A stretch of 64,000 bases of DNA from Undibacterium sp. KW1 (GCF_009937955.1 NZ_AP018439.1:5766001-5830000), one strand, 5' to 3'; shown: positions 15,990 to 26,070, numbered from the stretch's first letter. Numbers and translations: made by a program. Notes: generated by a model from the sequence alone, not told the origin.

Positions 15990-18265
15990 GCATTTGCTCC
16001 CGGCTGACCATCATGCAAAGTCTTGCCTAACATAGCCTGTAATACCGGTATCACCAGTCTTGCCCTGCTCTCGTCAAGCGCAGTATCGGTATGTAGCGTC
16101 ACTGCTGCACCCTTGCTGGCGACAGCGCGCTCACCCAGTTGATAGCGCTCGGGCCCAGCAAAACTGGAGAAGGTACGACGCAGCAGGGGCAAGAGTTCAA
16201 TAAACGTCTCCGCATTCAAACCGGACATCCAGGAATTGATCAACTGCCATAGCATGTCATTGTGTATCAGCAAGGCACCGCTGCCTTGCAAGAAGCCTTC
16301 TATCCAGTGCGCAGTCAGCAGAGGCGTCTGCGCATGGGAACAATGTACCGCCAGTTGCTGGCCAGCCTGCTCTTCGCTCCACTGCCCCTGCTCGGTTAGT
16401 ATGCGGGCACAGCGTCCGGCGATCAGGCCATGTGAACTCTCTTGCTTTGCAGTCTGTACCAGCGAGGCAAACCAGTTATTCAGATAATCCTCATTCTGCA
16501 ACATGCGCACAGCCTGGTCGGCGGCGATGAGGTCCTTGACCATTTGTGCCGCAGGTTCGTCAGCCAGGCCTCTGGCACCAACTGGCAGGGCAATACAGAT
16601 GCGGCTCAGCAGCTTGCTGACCACCAGTTCCATTGCTGCTGTGTCGGTATTACGTACATTGCCATAGCGCATGGCATTCGCCAGTGCTGGCAATGCTGCC
16701 AGCATGTAGCCAAGGTCAGGCGTGAGGGCACTGACCTCCTCTACCCTGCGCATGACTTCATGCAGAGCCGTACCAAGATTAGCCAGCAATACCCGTTCTA
16801 CCAGTTTGGTCAGTTCCGGCAAGGTCTGTGCCCGTCTTGCCATGTCGATGACATAGGAACTGGCTGCAGTTTCCAGCGTGCTGCCCCAGATATTCGCTTC
16901 TATAAGCTTGATCGCAAAATCAGGCTGCCACTCCAGCCGCCATGCTTCATGAAAGGTACCGGTCTTGCCACGCACATGCTGGCGCTTGCCCCAGTCTATG
17001 CCCAACAGGGACAAACGGTAGAGCAGGCTGCTTTTTTCCAGATGCGCCGCTTCGCGCAAATCCAGTTCAAGATCAGTGCTGTCTGCACGCACTGCCATGC
17101 GGAATTTTTTTTGCAGCAAAGCGACGTTTTGCGGCAAGGGCAAGTTCGGTGCATCTGCAGGCACGGCACCGAGCCTGTCATTGAGCAGCAATTCCCTGCG
17201 TATCAGGCGCAACGGGGCATCACTGTCATAACAAAACACGGCACGCGTGGCTTCCATGATTTCATCGAGGCCAGGATGATGACGGTCACGCAGTGCTGCA
17301 AGCGTATCTGCCAGGCGTGTGGCCTCAATAATATGGGCCGATGAGGCATCAAGATCATGCTTGCGCAGCAAATTCGCCACGTCACTCAACCAGTACAAAA
17401 CTGCCTGCTCTGGCTGATGCCATAAATGATGATACCAGCCAGGTGCCTCGACACCTGCACCATAGCCACTGGCAAATGCCAGCCTGCCATAGCTCCAAGG
17501 TGTCCAGGTGGCTGCAACTTTTACCTTGTCCAGCCCCTTGAGGATGTCAGCATCGTGTTTCGCGGTCGGCATCCTGGCCAGTGCAGGCACATGATACGCG
17601 CCACAAACAACGGCAATTTTTTGATAACCAGCTTTTTCCGCCTGACGCAGCATTTGCCGCATATAGGCTTCACGACGCACTTCAAGTTGATCCTGAAGTT
17701 GATCAGATGCCTGCGTGATTTCTGTACGCACGACTGTCATCATCTCAGCAATTGCGGCAAACAAATCCAGGCTGTCTTTGCGCTGCTCTACCAGATGATC
17801 CCACCAGGTTTCTGTATCGGCAAAGCCAGCAGCCTGTGCCAGCGCCAATAAAGGATCGGCCCGCATCAGACGTGTCTGCAAATCCACAGGCTTTACGTCT
17901 TCGTCTTCTTCATTCTCATCTTCCGTCGAGTCTTCGTTTTTTTCTGCAGATAGCAGACGGAATGCCTGCGGCAAGTCACAGAACTGCACAGGGATATTCC
18001 CGGCCACGGCAAATTGCAATGCCTGCCATTCCGGTGAAAATGCGGCAAAAGGGTAATACACGGCATTTTGCGGTGCATCCGGCACATACAGTAAGAGCGC
18101 AACTGGCGGCTGCATTTCTGCACTGGAAACAAAGGGAATCAGATCATTCGCCTCCGGCGGGCCTTCTATCAGGATGCAATCCGGCTGCAGGGCGTGCAAA
18201 GCCTCTTTCAGGCTGCGTGCGCAACCCGGGCCATGATGGCGGATACCAAACAGGTGTGTGCTCAT
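15986..18265 (-). CDS. DUF5682 family protein (ChaN/TIKI/EreA-like fold suspected)
   Basis: This large cytosolic protein has 759 residues and no signal peptide. The N-terminal ~230 residues show GIRHHGPG (Arg9, His10, His11), ILIEGPPE (Glu34), an RREAYMR helix (~197-203) and VVCGAYHVPAL (His225). This His/Glu/Arg/His pattern is like TraB/TIKI and erythromycin-esterase-type hydrolases. An acidic stretch at 108-123 interrupts the domain. The remaining ~500 residues are helical and unrecognised. It lies between the MoxR ATPase and the VWA gene and overlaps the latter by 4 bases. A hydrolase role is my inference from the motif pattern. Confidence 0.85.
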   Translation of the reverse strand: MSTHLFGIRHHGPGCARSLKEALHALQPDCILIEGPPEANDLIPFVSSAEMQPPVALLLYVPDAPQNAVYYPFAAFSPEWQALQFAVAGNIPVQFCDLPQAFRLLSAEKNEDSTEDENEEDEDVKPVDLQTRLMRADPLLALAQAAGFADTETWWDHLVEQRKDSLDLFAAIAEMMTVVRTEITQASDQLQDQLEVRREAYMRQMLRQAEKAGYQKIAVVCGAYHVPALARMPTAKHDADILKGLDKVKVAATWTPWSYGRLAFASGYGAGVEAPGWYHHLWHQPEQAVLYWLSDVANLLRKHDLDASSAHIIEATRLADTLAALRDRHHPGLDEIMEATRAVFCYDSDAPLRLIRRELLLNDRLGAVPADAPNLPLPQNVALLQKKFRMAVRADSTDLELDLREAAHLEKSSLLYRLSLLGIDWGKRQHVRGKTGTFHEAWRLEWQPDFAIKLIEANIWGSTLETAASSYVIDMARRAQTLPELTKLVERVLLANLGTALHEVMRRVEEVSALTPDLGYMLAALPALANAMRYGNVRNTDTAAMELVVSKLLSRICIALPVGARGLADEPAAQMVKDLIAADQAVRMLQNEDYLNNWFASLVQTAKQESSHGLIAGRCARILTEQGQWSEEQAGQQLAVHCSHAQTPLLTAHWIEGFLQGSGALLIHNDMLWQLINSWMSGLNAETFIELLPLLRRTFSSFAGPERYQLGERAVASKGAAVTLHTDTALDESRARLVIPVLQAMLGKTLHDGQPGANA

Positions 18266-18319
18266 CGTTAAGCACTACCCATGCTGATATTGCTATACGT
18301 ATTCTTGATACTCATTTTC

Positions 18320-19411
18320 TTAATGCATGACATCGCGGCAGGCACGATACAGGTCTTTCCAGCCTTCGCGCTCTTTGACCACGGTTTCCAGATATTCCAG
18401 CATGACGATCTTGTCCTGCACCGGGTCTTTGACTATCGCGCCTACCATACTGGCCGCGATATCTGCGCCGCGCAAAGTGCCGTCACCAAAATGTGCTGCC
18501 AGTGACATGCCATTGGCGATTACGGATATTGCCTCTGCGGCACTCAAGCTGCCGCTGGAATTTTTGAGCTTGGTCTTGCCATCTGCAGTGACGCCATCAC
18601 GCAGTTCACGGAAGATGGTAACTACCCGGCGTATCTCTTCCAGCGCAGGAATTTCGCCTGGCAATTCCAGTGCACGGCCAAGGCTGGCAACACGGGTGGC
18701 AACGATATTGACTTCTTCATCTGCCGTGCGTGGCAAGGGCAAGACCACGGTATTGAAGCGGCGCTTGAGCGCGCTCGACAATTCATTGACGCCACGATCC
18801 CTGTCATTGGCGGTGGCAATAATATTGAAACCTTTTTGCGCCTGCACTTCTTCATTCAATTCAGAAATCGGCAAGGATTTTTCTGAGAGTATGGTGATCA
18901 GGCTATCCTGTACTTCAGTCGGGATACGCGTTAATTCTTCTACCCTGCCTATCTTGCCATCACGCATGGCACGCATGATGGGGCTAGGCACCACAGCGTC
19001 CAGCGATGGCCCTTTCGATAGCAGGTGGGCGTAATTCCAGCCATAGCGGACAGTCTCTTCACTGGTACCTGCCGTACCCTGCACGATCAGGGTAGAGTCA
19101 CCGCTGATCGCAGCGGACAAATGCTCTGCCACCCAGGATTTTGCCGTACCGGGTACACCCAGCAATAGCAGCGCTCTGTCGGTTGCGAGTGTGGCTACCG
19201 CAATTTCTATGACCCTGGCATTACCTATGTACTTGGGAGAAATGACGACACCATTATCCAGCGTGCCGCCAAGCAGATAAGTGGCAACAGCCCATGGTGA
19301 CAGTTTCCAGCGTGGCGGCCTCTGGCGCGTATCGACGGCGGCCAGGGCTTCCAGTTCATTCGCGTATTGTTCTTCAGCGTGTTGACGAAGTATGCTGTCA
19401 TGAGTACTCAT
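18320..19411 (-). CDS. MoxR-family AAA+ ATPase of the SWIM/DUF5691 cluster
   Basis: The 363-residue AAA+ protein has Walker A GVPGTAKS (85-92) and the sensor-1 region IIATANDRDRG with Asn202. The segment RVEELTRIPTEVQDSL occupies the Walker B position, with Glu158-Glu159 in place of the usual Asp-Glu. MoxR ATPases act as chaperones that remodel or activate partners, typically with a VWA protein, which is encoded two genes downstream. It overlaps the DUF5691 stop by 4 bases. A 54-base gap, the only one in the operon, separates it from DUF5682. Confidence 0.92.
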   Translation of the reverse strand: MSTHDSILRQHAEEQYANELEALAAVDTRQRPPRWKLSPWAVATYLLGGTLDNGVVISPKYIGNARVIEIAVATLATDRALLLLGVPGTAKSWVAEHLSAAISGDSTLIVQGTAGTSEETVRYGWNYAHLLSKGPSLDAVVPSPIMRAMRDGKIGRVEELTRIPTEVQDSLITILSEKSLPISELNEEVQAQKGFNIIATANDRDRGVNELSSALKRRFNTVVLPLPRTADEEVNIVATRVASLGRALELPGEIPALEEIRRVVTIFRELRDGVTADGKTKLKNSSGSLSAAEAISVIANGMSLAAHFGDGTLRGADIAASMVGAIVKDPVQDKIVMLEYLETVVKEREGWKDLYRACRDVMH

Positions 19412-21015
19412 TGCTGCTCCAGAAAAGTGTGCATCATTTCGCTACGGAAGCGAAGCAATGCGAGAAAATCGTCTATTGTGGTTTGCCATTTATCCCAGTG
19501 GAGATCTGCCCTTGGCCAGTCACGTTCATATTCAAGCAATTGCGCTGGATCGATGACCAGAGCCAGAGTATTCAGCACTTGTTTCAGCGACCAGAATTCT
19601 GCTGTCAACTCATTCAGCTTATTGCGTACATGCGCCACAATCGCAATCGACAGGGCAGCAGGCAATCGCCTCTTTTGTGCTGCCACCTGCTGGAATAATT
19701 CCAGTACGGTCCACACAGAAAAATTCGATGAGGCCTGAACTGGTGCCAGCAATTCCATGAAGAAGTCATACACAAAGCCGGATTGCACATTAGCCAGTAT
19801 CTTATGGACAAAGGGCGACAGATTCGCTTTGTGCTTGCTGTCAGTGTGCATGCTCAGGCGGCTTAGTTCCAGACACCAGCCTTCAAACTGCGCTGAGGTA
19901 TTATCCTGCATGCCTGATCTGGCAGACAGGGTTTGCAGTGCTGTCGCCCAGCCAGTCAACAAGACTTGCTGGTAATCTGTCTTTGCTGCCAATGCGAATA
20001 ATTGTACCGGGCTGAGCTGCCATTTTTCTGACCAGTACAAGGGCGAGACTGCTGCGAGCATGTCCAGCAACCAGCCAGCTTTTTCACCTGTGCCGTGATA
20101 AGTGGCGCTGCCCACACCATCACGCTGCATGGCTTTATCGCGTTCCAGTGGCAGGCTGACTACCAGTTCAGTATCACCGATGATGTCCGGTCTGATGCTC
20201 AGCAAAGTATCCAGTCTGGCGCGCATGCGCAGTTCAAGCAAAGAATCTGGCAGGCTCAATAACAAAGTTTGCGCGGTTGTGCGCACTTCCTTGCGTTTAT
20301 CGTCGAGTGCGCGCTCCAGGAATTCCTGATCGGCTGCGCTCAGATTTTCTTTCAAACACTGTATCAGGCGTATGCGATGCTCAGGTGGCTCGGTACTCCA
20401 GACTTCCTGCAGCATGGTGAGGCCCAGCTCAGGGTCTTTGCTGCGGCTGAGTCGCAACACTTCCAGCCTTTGCTCCAGCGTGCCGGTTTCCCATAGCCCA
20501 TCCTCAACCAGCTCTGTCTCTGCTTGCCAGCTCCAGGATGGGTTCTGCCTTGCCAGCCATTTGCCACGCTCGCCCATGACTGCGGCGACATAGGGCCGCA
20601 AGACAGGCTGGGTGCGCCCCAGTTCCAGCATGGCAGGTAAAAATTTGTACGGTAAATGACAGCCATGCTGCTTTGCCAGGCTCAGCCATTCAAAGCGCAA
20701 TTCAGGATATGTGCCCTGCAATAATAAAGATAATTTTGTTTCCGCCCGTTGCGTACAAGGCTGGAGTTTTTCATCTGCGGCTATTTTAGTGGCGCGGCTG
20801 GTGATTGCCAAAGCCTGTGCCCCGGCACGCGTCCATAAGTCCAGTGCCGAGATGCGTTCCCAGAGATCCGATTCGGGCATATCAGTGTGCTTTGTTGCAT
20901 CAGCAAAAACGCTATCCTGCAAGGCGGCAGGCAAGTCATTCTGCGCTTGCGCTCCGGCGCGTGAAGTGCCCAGCAATAGAGATTTTTTTATGCTGGCGGT
21001 AAGCATCGACGTCAT
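19408..21015 (-). CDS. DUF5691 family protein
   Basis: This is a 535-residue, leucine-rich, largely helical protein with repeated short helical pairs, such as DDKRKEVRTTAQTLLLSLPDS, that suggest a HEAT-like scaffold. There is no signal peptide, membrane segment or catalytic motif. I know the family only as a regular partner of SWIM, MoxR and VWA genes. The ATG at 21015 overlaps the SWIM gene stop in an ATGA arrangement and is preferred over the TTG at 21024. Both ends overlap neighbouring genes by 4 bases, so translation is probably coupled. Confidence 0.8.
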   Translation of the reverse strand: MTSMLTASIKKSLLLGTSRAGAQAQNDLPAALQDSVFADATKHTDMPESDLWERISALDLWTRAGAQALAITSRATKIAADEKLQPCTQRAETKLSLLLQGTYPELRFEWLSLAKQHGCHLPYKFLPAMLELGRTQPVLRPYVAAVMGERGKWLARQNPSWSWQAETELVEDGLWETGTLEQRLEVLRLSRSKDPELGLTMLQEVWSTEPPEHRIRLIQCLKENLSAADQEFLERALDDKRKEVRTTAQTLLLSLPDSLLELRMRARLDTLLSIRPDIIGDTELVVSLPLERDKAMQRDGVGSATYHGTGEKAGWLLDMLAAVSPLYWSEKWQLSPVQLFALAAKTDYQQVLLTGWATALQTLSARSGMQDNTSAQFEGWCLELSRLSMHTDSKHKANLSPFVHKILANVQSGFVYDFFMELLAPVQASSNFSVWTVLELFQQVAAQKRRLPAALSIAIVAHVRNKLNELTAEFWSLKQVLNTLALVIDPAQLLEYERDWPRADLHWDKWQTTIDDFLALLRFRSEMMHTFLEQQ

Positions 21016-22370
21016 AGGAGACAATCACTTTCAAGACTCAAGAATTGCCGGTCTGTCTGTACCGAGAGTGGGGTAAAACAATAGCCATCCCATTCACCTA
21101 CCAATGTCATGGGCTGACCACCACTGACGGCCAGCAATTGCCATCCATAGGCAAAGTTTTCTGGCAAGTGCAGGGCTTGCTGGTCAGGCAAAATGGCAAG
21201 CCAGCGTTCACCATCCAGTTGCAGGCGTAGCCCGGACAAACTCAGTGGCAGGCGTTCGATAAAGGGATTGGCGGCAATTGCCCTGGCATAGCTTTGCATA
21301 CCTGCGTCAAATTGCGTGGCCGGGAATTGATATTCTTTAATGACGCTGACATTGCGCTGATCCTTGATCAAGGCACGCAGAGGAGCTGCCCCCGGATAGA
21401 ACACCAGTTCTCCTTCAAATTCACTACCGACGGCGATAGGCCGGTCAAAGCCCTGGGTACCAACGGCATATTGCAAAAACATTGCCCACAGCCCGCTGCT
21501 CTTACCGCATAAATAGGTGATGCGTGTACGCACACGCTCGTCATCACGGGTTTTCTGCGCCACTACCTGCCAGCAATCGACTTGCCCGGCTTGCGCCAGC
21601 AAACTATCCTGACTCTGGTTCCAGCCCAGCATGCTGCGCACATCTTCCTGCAAATCGGGTGTCAGGCTATCTATCTTTTGATAAGCCCTGATCAGCAGAT
21701 AAATGGCGGCTATTTCGCGTGCCAGTTGCTCTTCCCAATCGCTGATACTGGTTTGAAAAGCCAGCCTGCCTGCGCGTGACAGACGCCCGGCCAGCGGTGC
21801 CATCTGCGCATCAACCATGCGGGCGGCGATGGCATCCCACTGGGCAGTACCGGCATTGCGCAAGCTGGAAAAACCTTCCCTGGCGAGATCTTCCAGCCAG
21901 GTCTGCAATTCCTGCAAGCCACGGGCGACTTTGGCCTCGCGTTTTTCTTCACGCTTTTGCGCCTGCTCTGCCTGTTGCGCGATTTTTTCCGGCGTCAGGT
22001 TTTGCAGTTTCTCTTCTGCTGTTTCCTGCTTTTTCGTGGCGCGGGCTTCGCGGCTTTGCAACCAGTCCAGATTCCATTGCGGTGCCGGTGTCGCAGCAAA
22101 TAATTCTGTTTTTCCTGAGTAAAGCAAGAACAGGCCCAGCCCATGCTTGCAAGGGAATTTACGGCTGGGGCAACTACATTTGAAAGCAGGCTCACGCAAA
22201 TCTATCTGGGCGCGATAAGGGGTGGAGCCGCTACCCTGGCATTCGCCCCAGACAGCAATGTCGGAATTGCCGAGATTACTCCATTTGGAGGCTGTTGCCA
22301 GTGCACTGCCAGCTTTTGCTGAACTGGCATCAGGCGCGAGTGCAAGAATTTGATCGGTACTTAAAGTCAC
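21012..22370 (-). CDS. SWIM zinc-finger protein, first gene of the cluster
   Basis: The 452 residues carry a SWIM zinc finger with ligands Cys65, Cys67, Cys74 and His76 (KCSCPSRKFPCKHGLG). An Ala/Glu/Lys-rich coiled segment follows (~105-160), then a long unassigned C-terminal region. SWIM fingers bind DNA or proteins. It is cytosolic and heads the operon. The upstream 209 bases (22371-22579) would hold the promoter, but I see no clear boxes. Confidence 0.88.
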   Translation of the reverse strand: MTLSTDQILALAPDASSAKAGSALATASKWSNLGNSDIAVWGECQGSGSTPYRAQIDLREPAFKCSCPSRKFPCKHGLGLFLLYSGKTELFAATPAPQWNLDWLQSREARATKKQETAEEKLQNLTPEKIAQQAEQAQKREEKREAKVARGLQELQTWLEDLAREGFSSLRNAGTAQWDAIAARMVDAQMAPLAGRLSRAGRLAFQTSISDWEEQLAREIAAIYLLIRAYQKIDSLTPDLQEDVRSMLGWNQSQDSLLAQAGQVDCWQVVAQKTRDDERVRTRITYLCGKSSGLWAMFLQYAVGTQGFDRPIAVGSEFEGELVFYPGAAPLRALIKDQRNVSVIKEYQFPATQFDAGMQSYARAIAANPFIERLPLSLSGLRLQLDGERWLAILPDQQALHLPENFAYGWQLLAVSGGQPMTLVGEWDGYCFTPLSVQTDRQFLSLESDCLL

Positions 22371-22579
22371 TTGTTTGAGCGTAACGTTTTACTGTGTAGA
22401 TTGCTGTCTTAGTTTCTGACATTCATGATCAAGTCTAAGTGCTTGCAAGGCCCTGACAGGTTCCCGCATCAACAGCACTTTTCTTGGCTCAGCATTTAAT
22501 CATACTTTTATGACAAGCGGAAAATTTCAGCTTCTTCTTGCCACTTTTTCTTCACAGTAGAACCGCAATGCACGGAAAC

Positions 22580-22984
22580 TTACCCGGCTTCTGCTTCTTC
22601 ATGATGACAGCAAACACAAAGCTTGTTGCCATCTGGATCGCGGAAATAAGCGCCGTAGTAATTAGGATGATAATGCGGACGCAAACCTGGCGCTCCCTCA
22701 CAAGTGCCACCATGCGCCAGTGCCGCTGCATGGGCACGCTGCACCGCTGCACGTGATGAAGCCAGCAATGCCACCATCTGGCCATTGCCATGCTGTGCGG
22801 CTTCGCCGTTAAAAGGTTTGCCGATGACAAACAAAGGACGTGGCTGGTCTGCTGACATCCAGCCTGCCCAAGGCTTGCCTGCATCCTTGAATTTCAAGAC
22901 CAGGCCCAACTCAGTCATGAGGGCAGAGTAAAACGAAAAAGATTTATCAAAATCCTGTATGCCTGTGAATACATGGGAAATCAT
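22580..22984 (-). CDS. VOC family (glyoxalase/bleomycin-resistance fold) protein
   Basis: This 134-residue single-chain VOC protein opens with MISHVFTGIQDFDKSFSFY and closes with YYGAYFRDPDGNKLCVCCH. Both half-modules of the fold, including His4 and the terminal acidic region, are visible. Such dimers hold a metal and act as dioxygenases, lyases or binding proteins. The substrate is not predictable. It sits alone, upstream of the SWIM operon. Confidence 0.85.
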   Translation of the reverse strand: MISHVFTGIQDFDKSFSFYSALMTELGLVLKFKDAGKPWAGWMSADQPRPLFVIGKPFNGEAAQHGNGQMVALLASSRAAVQRAHAAALAHGGTCEGAPGLRPHYHPNYYGAYFRDPDGNKLCVCCHHEEAEAG

Positions 22985-23047
22985 GCTTTTCCTTCGCGCT
23001 GATTGTAGTATTTATTTGGTCGTGACGTTTATTTGGGTGTGGGATTT

Positions 23048-23413
23048 TTACTGCGTGAAAATCCTGACCGGTATCTGTGCCTGCTCAGAAAGTGTCACGG
23101 CATGTAGTGTACAGCGAGCGCAACCAGGTTTGCCATAGTCGGCATGAAAAGCCAGCACCAGGTCTATGCCTGTCGCCAGCATTCTGACATTCAGGCCCTT
23201 CCATCCTTCACCAGGAAATGCGCGGTAGTCAGCATTGGTTTTTTTCATCGCTTCGACTACAAAACCAAATTCCAGTGCAACTGCTTTGGCGTGCGCATCT
23301 ATGCCAGGCGTATCACCTGTGACGATGATGGTCGCTGGCGGCAACTGAGCCAGTTCGCGGCGAATAGCTGCCTGGCTTTCCCACTGGGTGGCACCTGTAA
23401 TCAATACTCTCAT
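23048..23413 (-). CDS. SLOG-family (YspA/DUF2493-like) nucleotide-binding protein
   Basis: This 121-residue Rossmann-like protein begins with MRVLITGATQW and contains IIVTGDTPGIDAHAKAVA, the G-D-x-x-G-x-D pattern typical of SLOG/DUF2493 proteins. Such proteins bind nucleotide-derived ligands. A C-x2-C (GCARC) lies near the end. The biological role is unknown. It is co-directional with, and 24 bases upstream in coordinates of, the livF end, and may have its own transcript. Confidence 0.78.
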   Translation of the reverse strand: MRVLITGATQWESQAAIRRELAQLPPATIIVTGDTPGIDAHAKAVALEFGFVVEAMKKTNADYRAFPGEGWKGLNVRMLATGIDLVLAFHADYGKPGCARCTLHAVTLSEQAQIPVRIFTQ

Positions 23414-23437
23414 ACCGCAAAGTCTAGCACGGCTAGC

Positions 23438-24244
23438 TCAATGATTCTTTTTGGCCAGACCCAGGTAGGTATCGATCACGCGCTGGTCATTGGCCAGTTC
23501 TGCGGCATCACCTTCAAGTGCGATCTGCCCGGTTTCCAGTACATAGGCATAGTCGGCCACTTGCAAGGCGGCGCGGGCATTTTGCTCTACCAGTAGAATC
23601 GCGACGCCGGTTTGCTTGAGACGCTGGATGATATGGAAAATCTCCTTGACGATCAGCGGTGCCAGGCCGAGGCTGGGTTCATCGAGCATCAGCAATTGCG
23701 GCTTGGCCATGAGGGCACGGCCTACTGCCAGCATCTGGCGTTCACCGCCTGACAAGGTCCCTGCTTCCTGGGTGCGTCTTTCTTTGAGTCGTGGGAACAG
23801 ATCGAAGACGACATCGAGCTGGTCAGCATAATTTTTTTCACCGGCCTGGTAGCGGCGATAACTGCCCAGCAAAAGATTGTCTTCGACCTTCATGCTGGCG
23901 AACAGCTCGCGTTTTTCTGGCACCAGTGACATGCCCTGGGCAACACGGTTTTCTATACTGACGCTGGCGAGGTTTTTATCCGACAAAAGTATCTGGCCGC
24001 GCATGCTGCCACTGGCAGGCAGGGCACCGGCGATGGCATTAAGCATCGTCGATTTTCCCGCACCATTCGGGCCGATGACGGTAACGATTTGCCCGACACC
24101 GACACGTATATTGGCAGGCTGTAAAGCCTCGACCTTGCCATAGAATACTTGCAGGTCCTTGGTTTGCAATAAGGCCGGTTCAGACAAGGATGCCGTCGCC
24201 AGAATGACTGGCGTGGTGTCTGCAGAATTTGTAGTCGTCATCAA
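23438..24244 (-). CDS. livF: Branched-chain amino-acid ABC transporter ATP-binding protein LivF
   Basis: This is a 268-residue ABC ATPase. Walker A is GPNGAGKS, the signature is LSGGERQ and Walker B is [13 protein letters not shown]. The [10 protein letters not shown] segment and overall length are typical of LivF. It energises uptake of branched-chain amino acids or related compounds with LivH, LivM and LivG. Its ATG overlaps the LivMG stop by 4 bases. It has a ~25-residue N-terminal extension before the usual start of the fold. Confidence 0.92.
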   Translation of the reverse strand: MMTTTNSADTTPVILATASLSEPALLQTKDLQVFYGKVEALQPANIRVGVGQIVTVIGPNGAGKSTMLNAIAGALPASGSMRGQILLSDKNLASVSIENRVAQGMSLVPEKRELFASMKVEDNLLLGSYRRYQAGEKNYADQLDVVFDLFPRLKERRTQEAGTLSGGERQMLAVGRALMAKPQLLMLDEPSLGLAPLIVKEIFHIIQRLKQTGVAILLVEQNARAALQVADYAYVLETGQIALEGDAAELANDQRVIDTYLGLAKKNH

Positions 24245-26070
24245 TCTATCCCACCCAGATAAGCTTCCAGCACAGCCGGATGTTGTTGTACGTCTTGCGG
24301 CAAGCCTTCGGCAATCTTGGTGCCGAATTCCATGACCACCAGTTGATCCGTCAAATTCATGACGAAATCCATGTCATGTTCAACCAGCAGGATACTCATG
24401 CCTTCTGCCCGCAGTTTGCGCAAGAGCTCGGCCAGCTCCTGTTTTTCCTTATAACGCAAACCGGCGGCGGGTTCATCCAGCAACAGTAAACTAGGATCAC
24501 AACACAAGGCTCTGGCGATTTCCAGTATGCGTTGCTGGCCCAGTGCCAGGCTGCCTGCTTCTTCATTGATCAGATGTGCCAAGCCTACCCGCTCAAGCTG
24601 ATTTTTTGCCTCGGCCAACAGGGAATTTTCTACCTTGCTGTCACGGCGCAAGATGCTGGCGATGACTTCCATGACGTCACCACCCTTGGCGCGCAGATGC
24701 GCACCTATCGCGACGTTTTCGAGTACCGTCATGCTGGCCAGCAGGCGTACATGCTGGAAGCTGCGGCCTATGCCCAGCTTGACGATTTCACGCGAAGGCA
24801 GGTTGGCGATATCCTGCAATTTGCCATCACGGTAAAAACGCACGGCACCACTGGTCAAAGGCAAGACACCGGTGACCAGGTTGAACATCGTCGATTTGCC
24901 CGCACCATTCGGGCCTATCAGGCCGACGATCTGGCCTGCGCTGACAGTAAACTGCATGTCATTGACAGCAACCAGACCACCAAATTGCTTGCGCGCCTTG
25001 TCGATTTCCAGGATGACGGTATCGACTGGCGGTTTGGCACGTACTGGCAATACCGCTGCATCTGCTGCGACCTGTATGCCCTTATCTTCTGGCAACCATT
25101 TGGCAAACAGGCGCTTGCTCCAGCTGGCCAAATATGGCCAGACACCATCACGTGCGCGTTGCAGCAACAAGACCAGCAAGACACCGAACACGATGACTTC
25201 AAAATTACCATTCGCGCCCAGCAATGCAGGCAAGATGCTTTGCAGTTTGTCTTTCAGCAGCGTCAGCAGGGCTGAGCCCAACAAGGCACCCCAGACATGA
25301 CCAGCACCGCCAACCACGGCCATGAACAGGTATTCAATACCGGCATTCAAGCCAAATGGTGTGGGATTAACGGCGCGTTGCAAATGCGCATACAGCCAGC
25401 CGGAAACGCTCGCCAGCATGGCAGCGATGACGAAGATGATGACCTTCATGCGTGCAGTATTGACACCCATGGCTTCTGCCATGACGCCACCACCTTTGAG
25501 TGCGCGTATGGCACGGCCAGGACGTGATTGCAGCAGATTTTGTACCGCAACTATCGCCAGCAACAATATCACCCAGATCAGGCCAAACATGCTGCGGCCT
25601 GTATCGAGTTTAAGTCCCACGATTTGTATCGGAGGTATGCCATTCAGGCCATCATATTTGCCGAGGAATTCCAGGTTACCAAACAGGAAAAACAGCGACA
25701 GACCCCAGGCAATAGTCCCCAGTGGCAGATAGTGGCCGGACAGGCGCATGGTAATCAGGCCTATCGCCAGTGCTGCCACCATGGTCAGCACCAGGCCTGC
25801 CAGCAAACCCAGCCACGGTGAATAACCGAGGGCCGTACTCAGATAAGCTGTCGAGTAAGCGCCGAGGCCAACAAAAGCTGCCTGGCCAAAAGAGGTCATG
25901 CCGCCTACCCCGGTCAGCAAGACCAGGCCCAGCGCGACGATCGCATACAGGCCTATATAGTTGGCAAGAGTGATCCAGAATTCAGGTACCGGCACCAGGG
26001 GGAACAGCAAGACCAGCGCAAGCAATATCCATTTACCGTGTCTGATGCCGTTGGTGAGGAGTGCTTTCAT
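24241..26070 (-). CDS. Fused LivM permease-LivG ATPase of a branched-chain amino-acid ABC importer
   Basis: A single 609-residue chain joins a LivM-type permease to a LivG-type ATPase. The permease spans about residues 1-320, with ~8-9 membrane segments and the [17 protein letters not shown] start. The ATPase spans about residues 350-609, with Walker [10 protein letters not shown], signature-like LALGQQR, Walker [12 protein letters not shown] and the [10 protein letters not shown] switch. The ABC signature is ALGQQ, common in LivG. It sits in the inner membrane. It overlaps livF by 4 bases and the livH stop by one base. Confidence 0.93.
   Translation of the reverse strand: MKALLTNGIRHGKWILLALVLLFPLVPVPEFWITLANYIGLYAIVALGLVLLTGVGGMTSFGQAAFVGLGAYSTAYLSTALGYSPWLGLLAGLVLTMVAALAIGLITMRLSGHYLPLGTIAWGLSLFFLFGNLEFLGKYDGLNGIPPIQIVGLKLDTGRSMFGLIWVILLLAIVAVQNLLQSRPGRAIRALKGGGVMAEAMGVNTARMKVIIFVIAAMLASVSGWLYAHLQRAVNPTPFGLNAGIEYLFMAVVGGAGHVWGALLGSALLTLLKDKLQSILPALLGANGNFEVIVFGVLLVLLLQRARDGVWPYLASWSKRLFAKWLPEDKGIQVAADAAVLPVRAKPPVDTVILEIDKARKQFGGLVAVNDMQFTVSAGQIVGLIGPNGAGKSTMFNLVTGVLPLTSGAVRFYRDGKLQDIANLPSREIVKLGIGRSFQHVRLLASMTVLENVAIGAHLRAKGGDVMEVIASILRRDSKVENSLLAEAKNQLERVGLAHLINEEAGSLALGQQRILEIARALCCDPSLLLLDEPAAGLRYKEKQELAELLRKLRAEGMSILLVEHDMDFVMNLTDQLVVMEFGTKIAEGLPQDVQQHPAVLEAYLGGID

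Noticed and set aside
16442..17344. 300-residue open frame on the + strand inside the DUF5682 gene
   Set aside because: It is antisense to a well-supported gene, rich in Cys/His/Gln as expected of a mirror frame, and lacks any domain or ribosome binding site.
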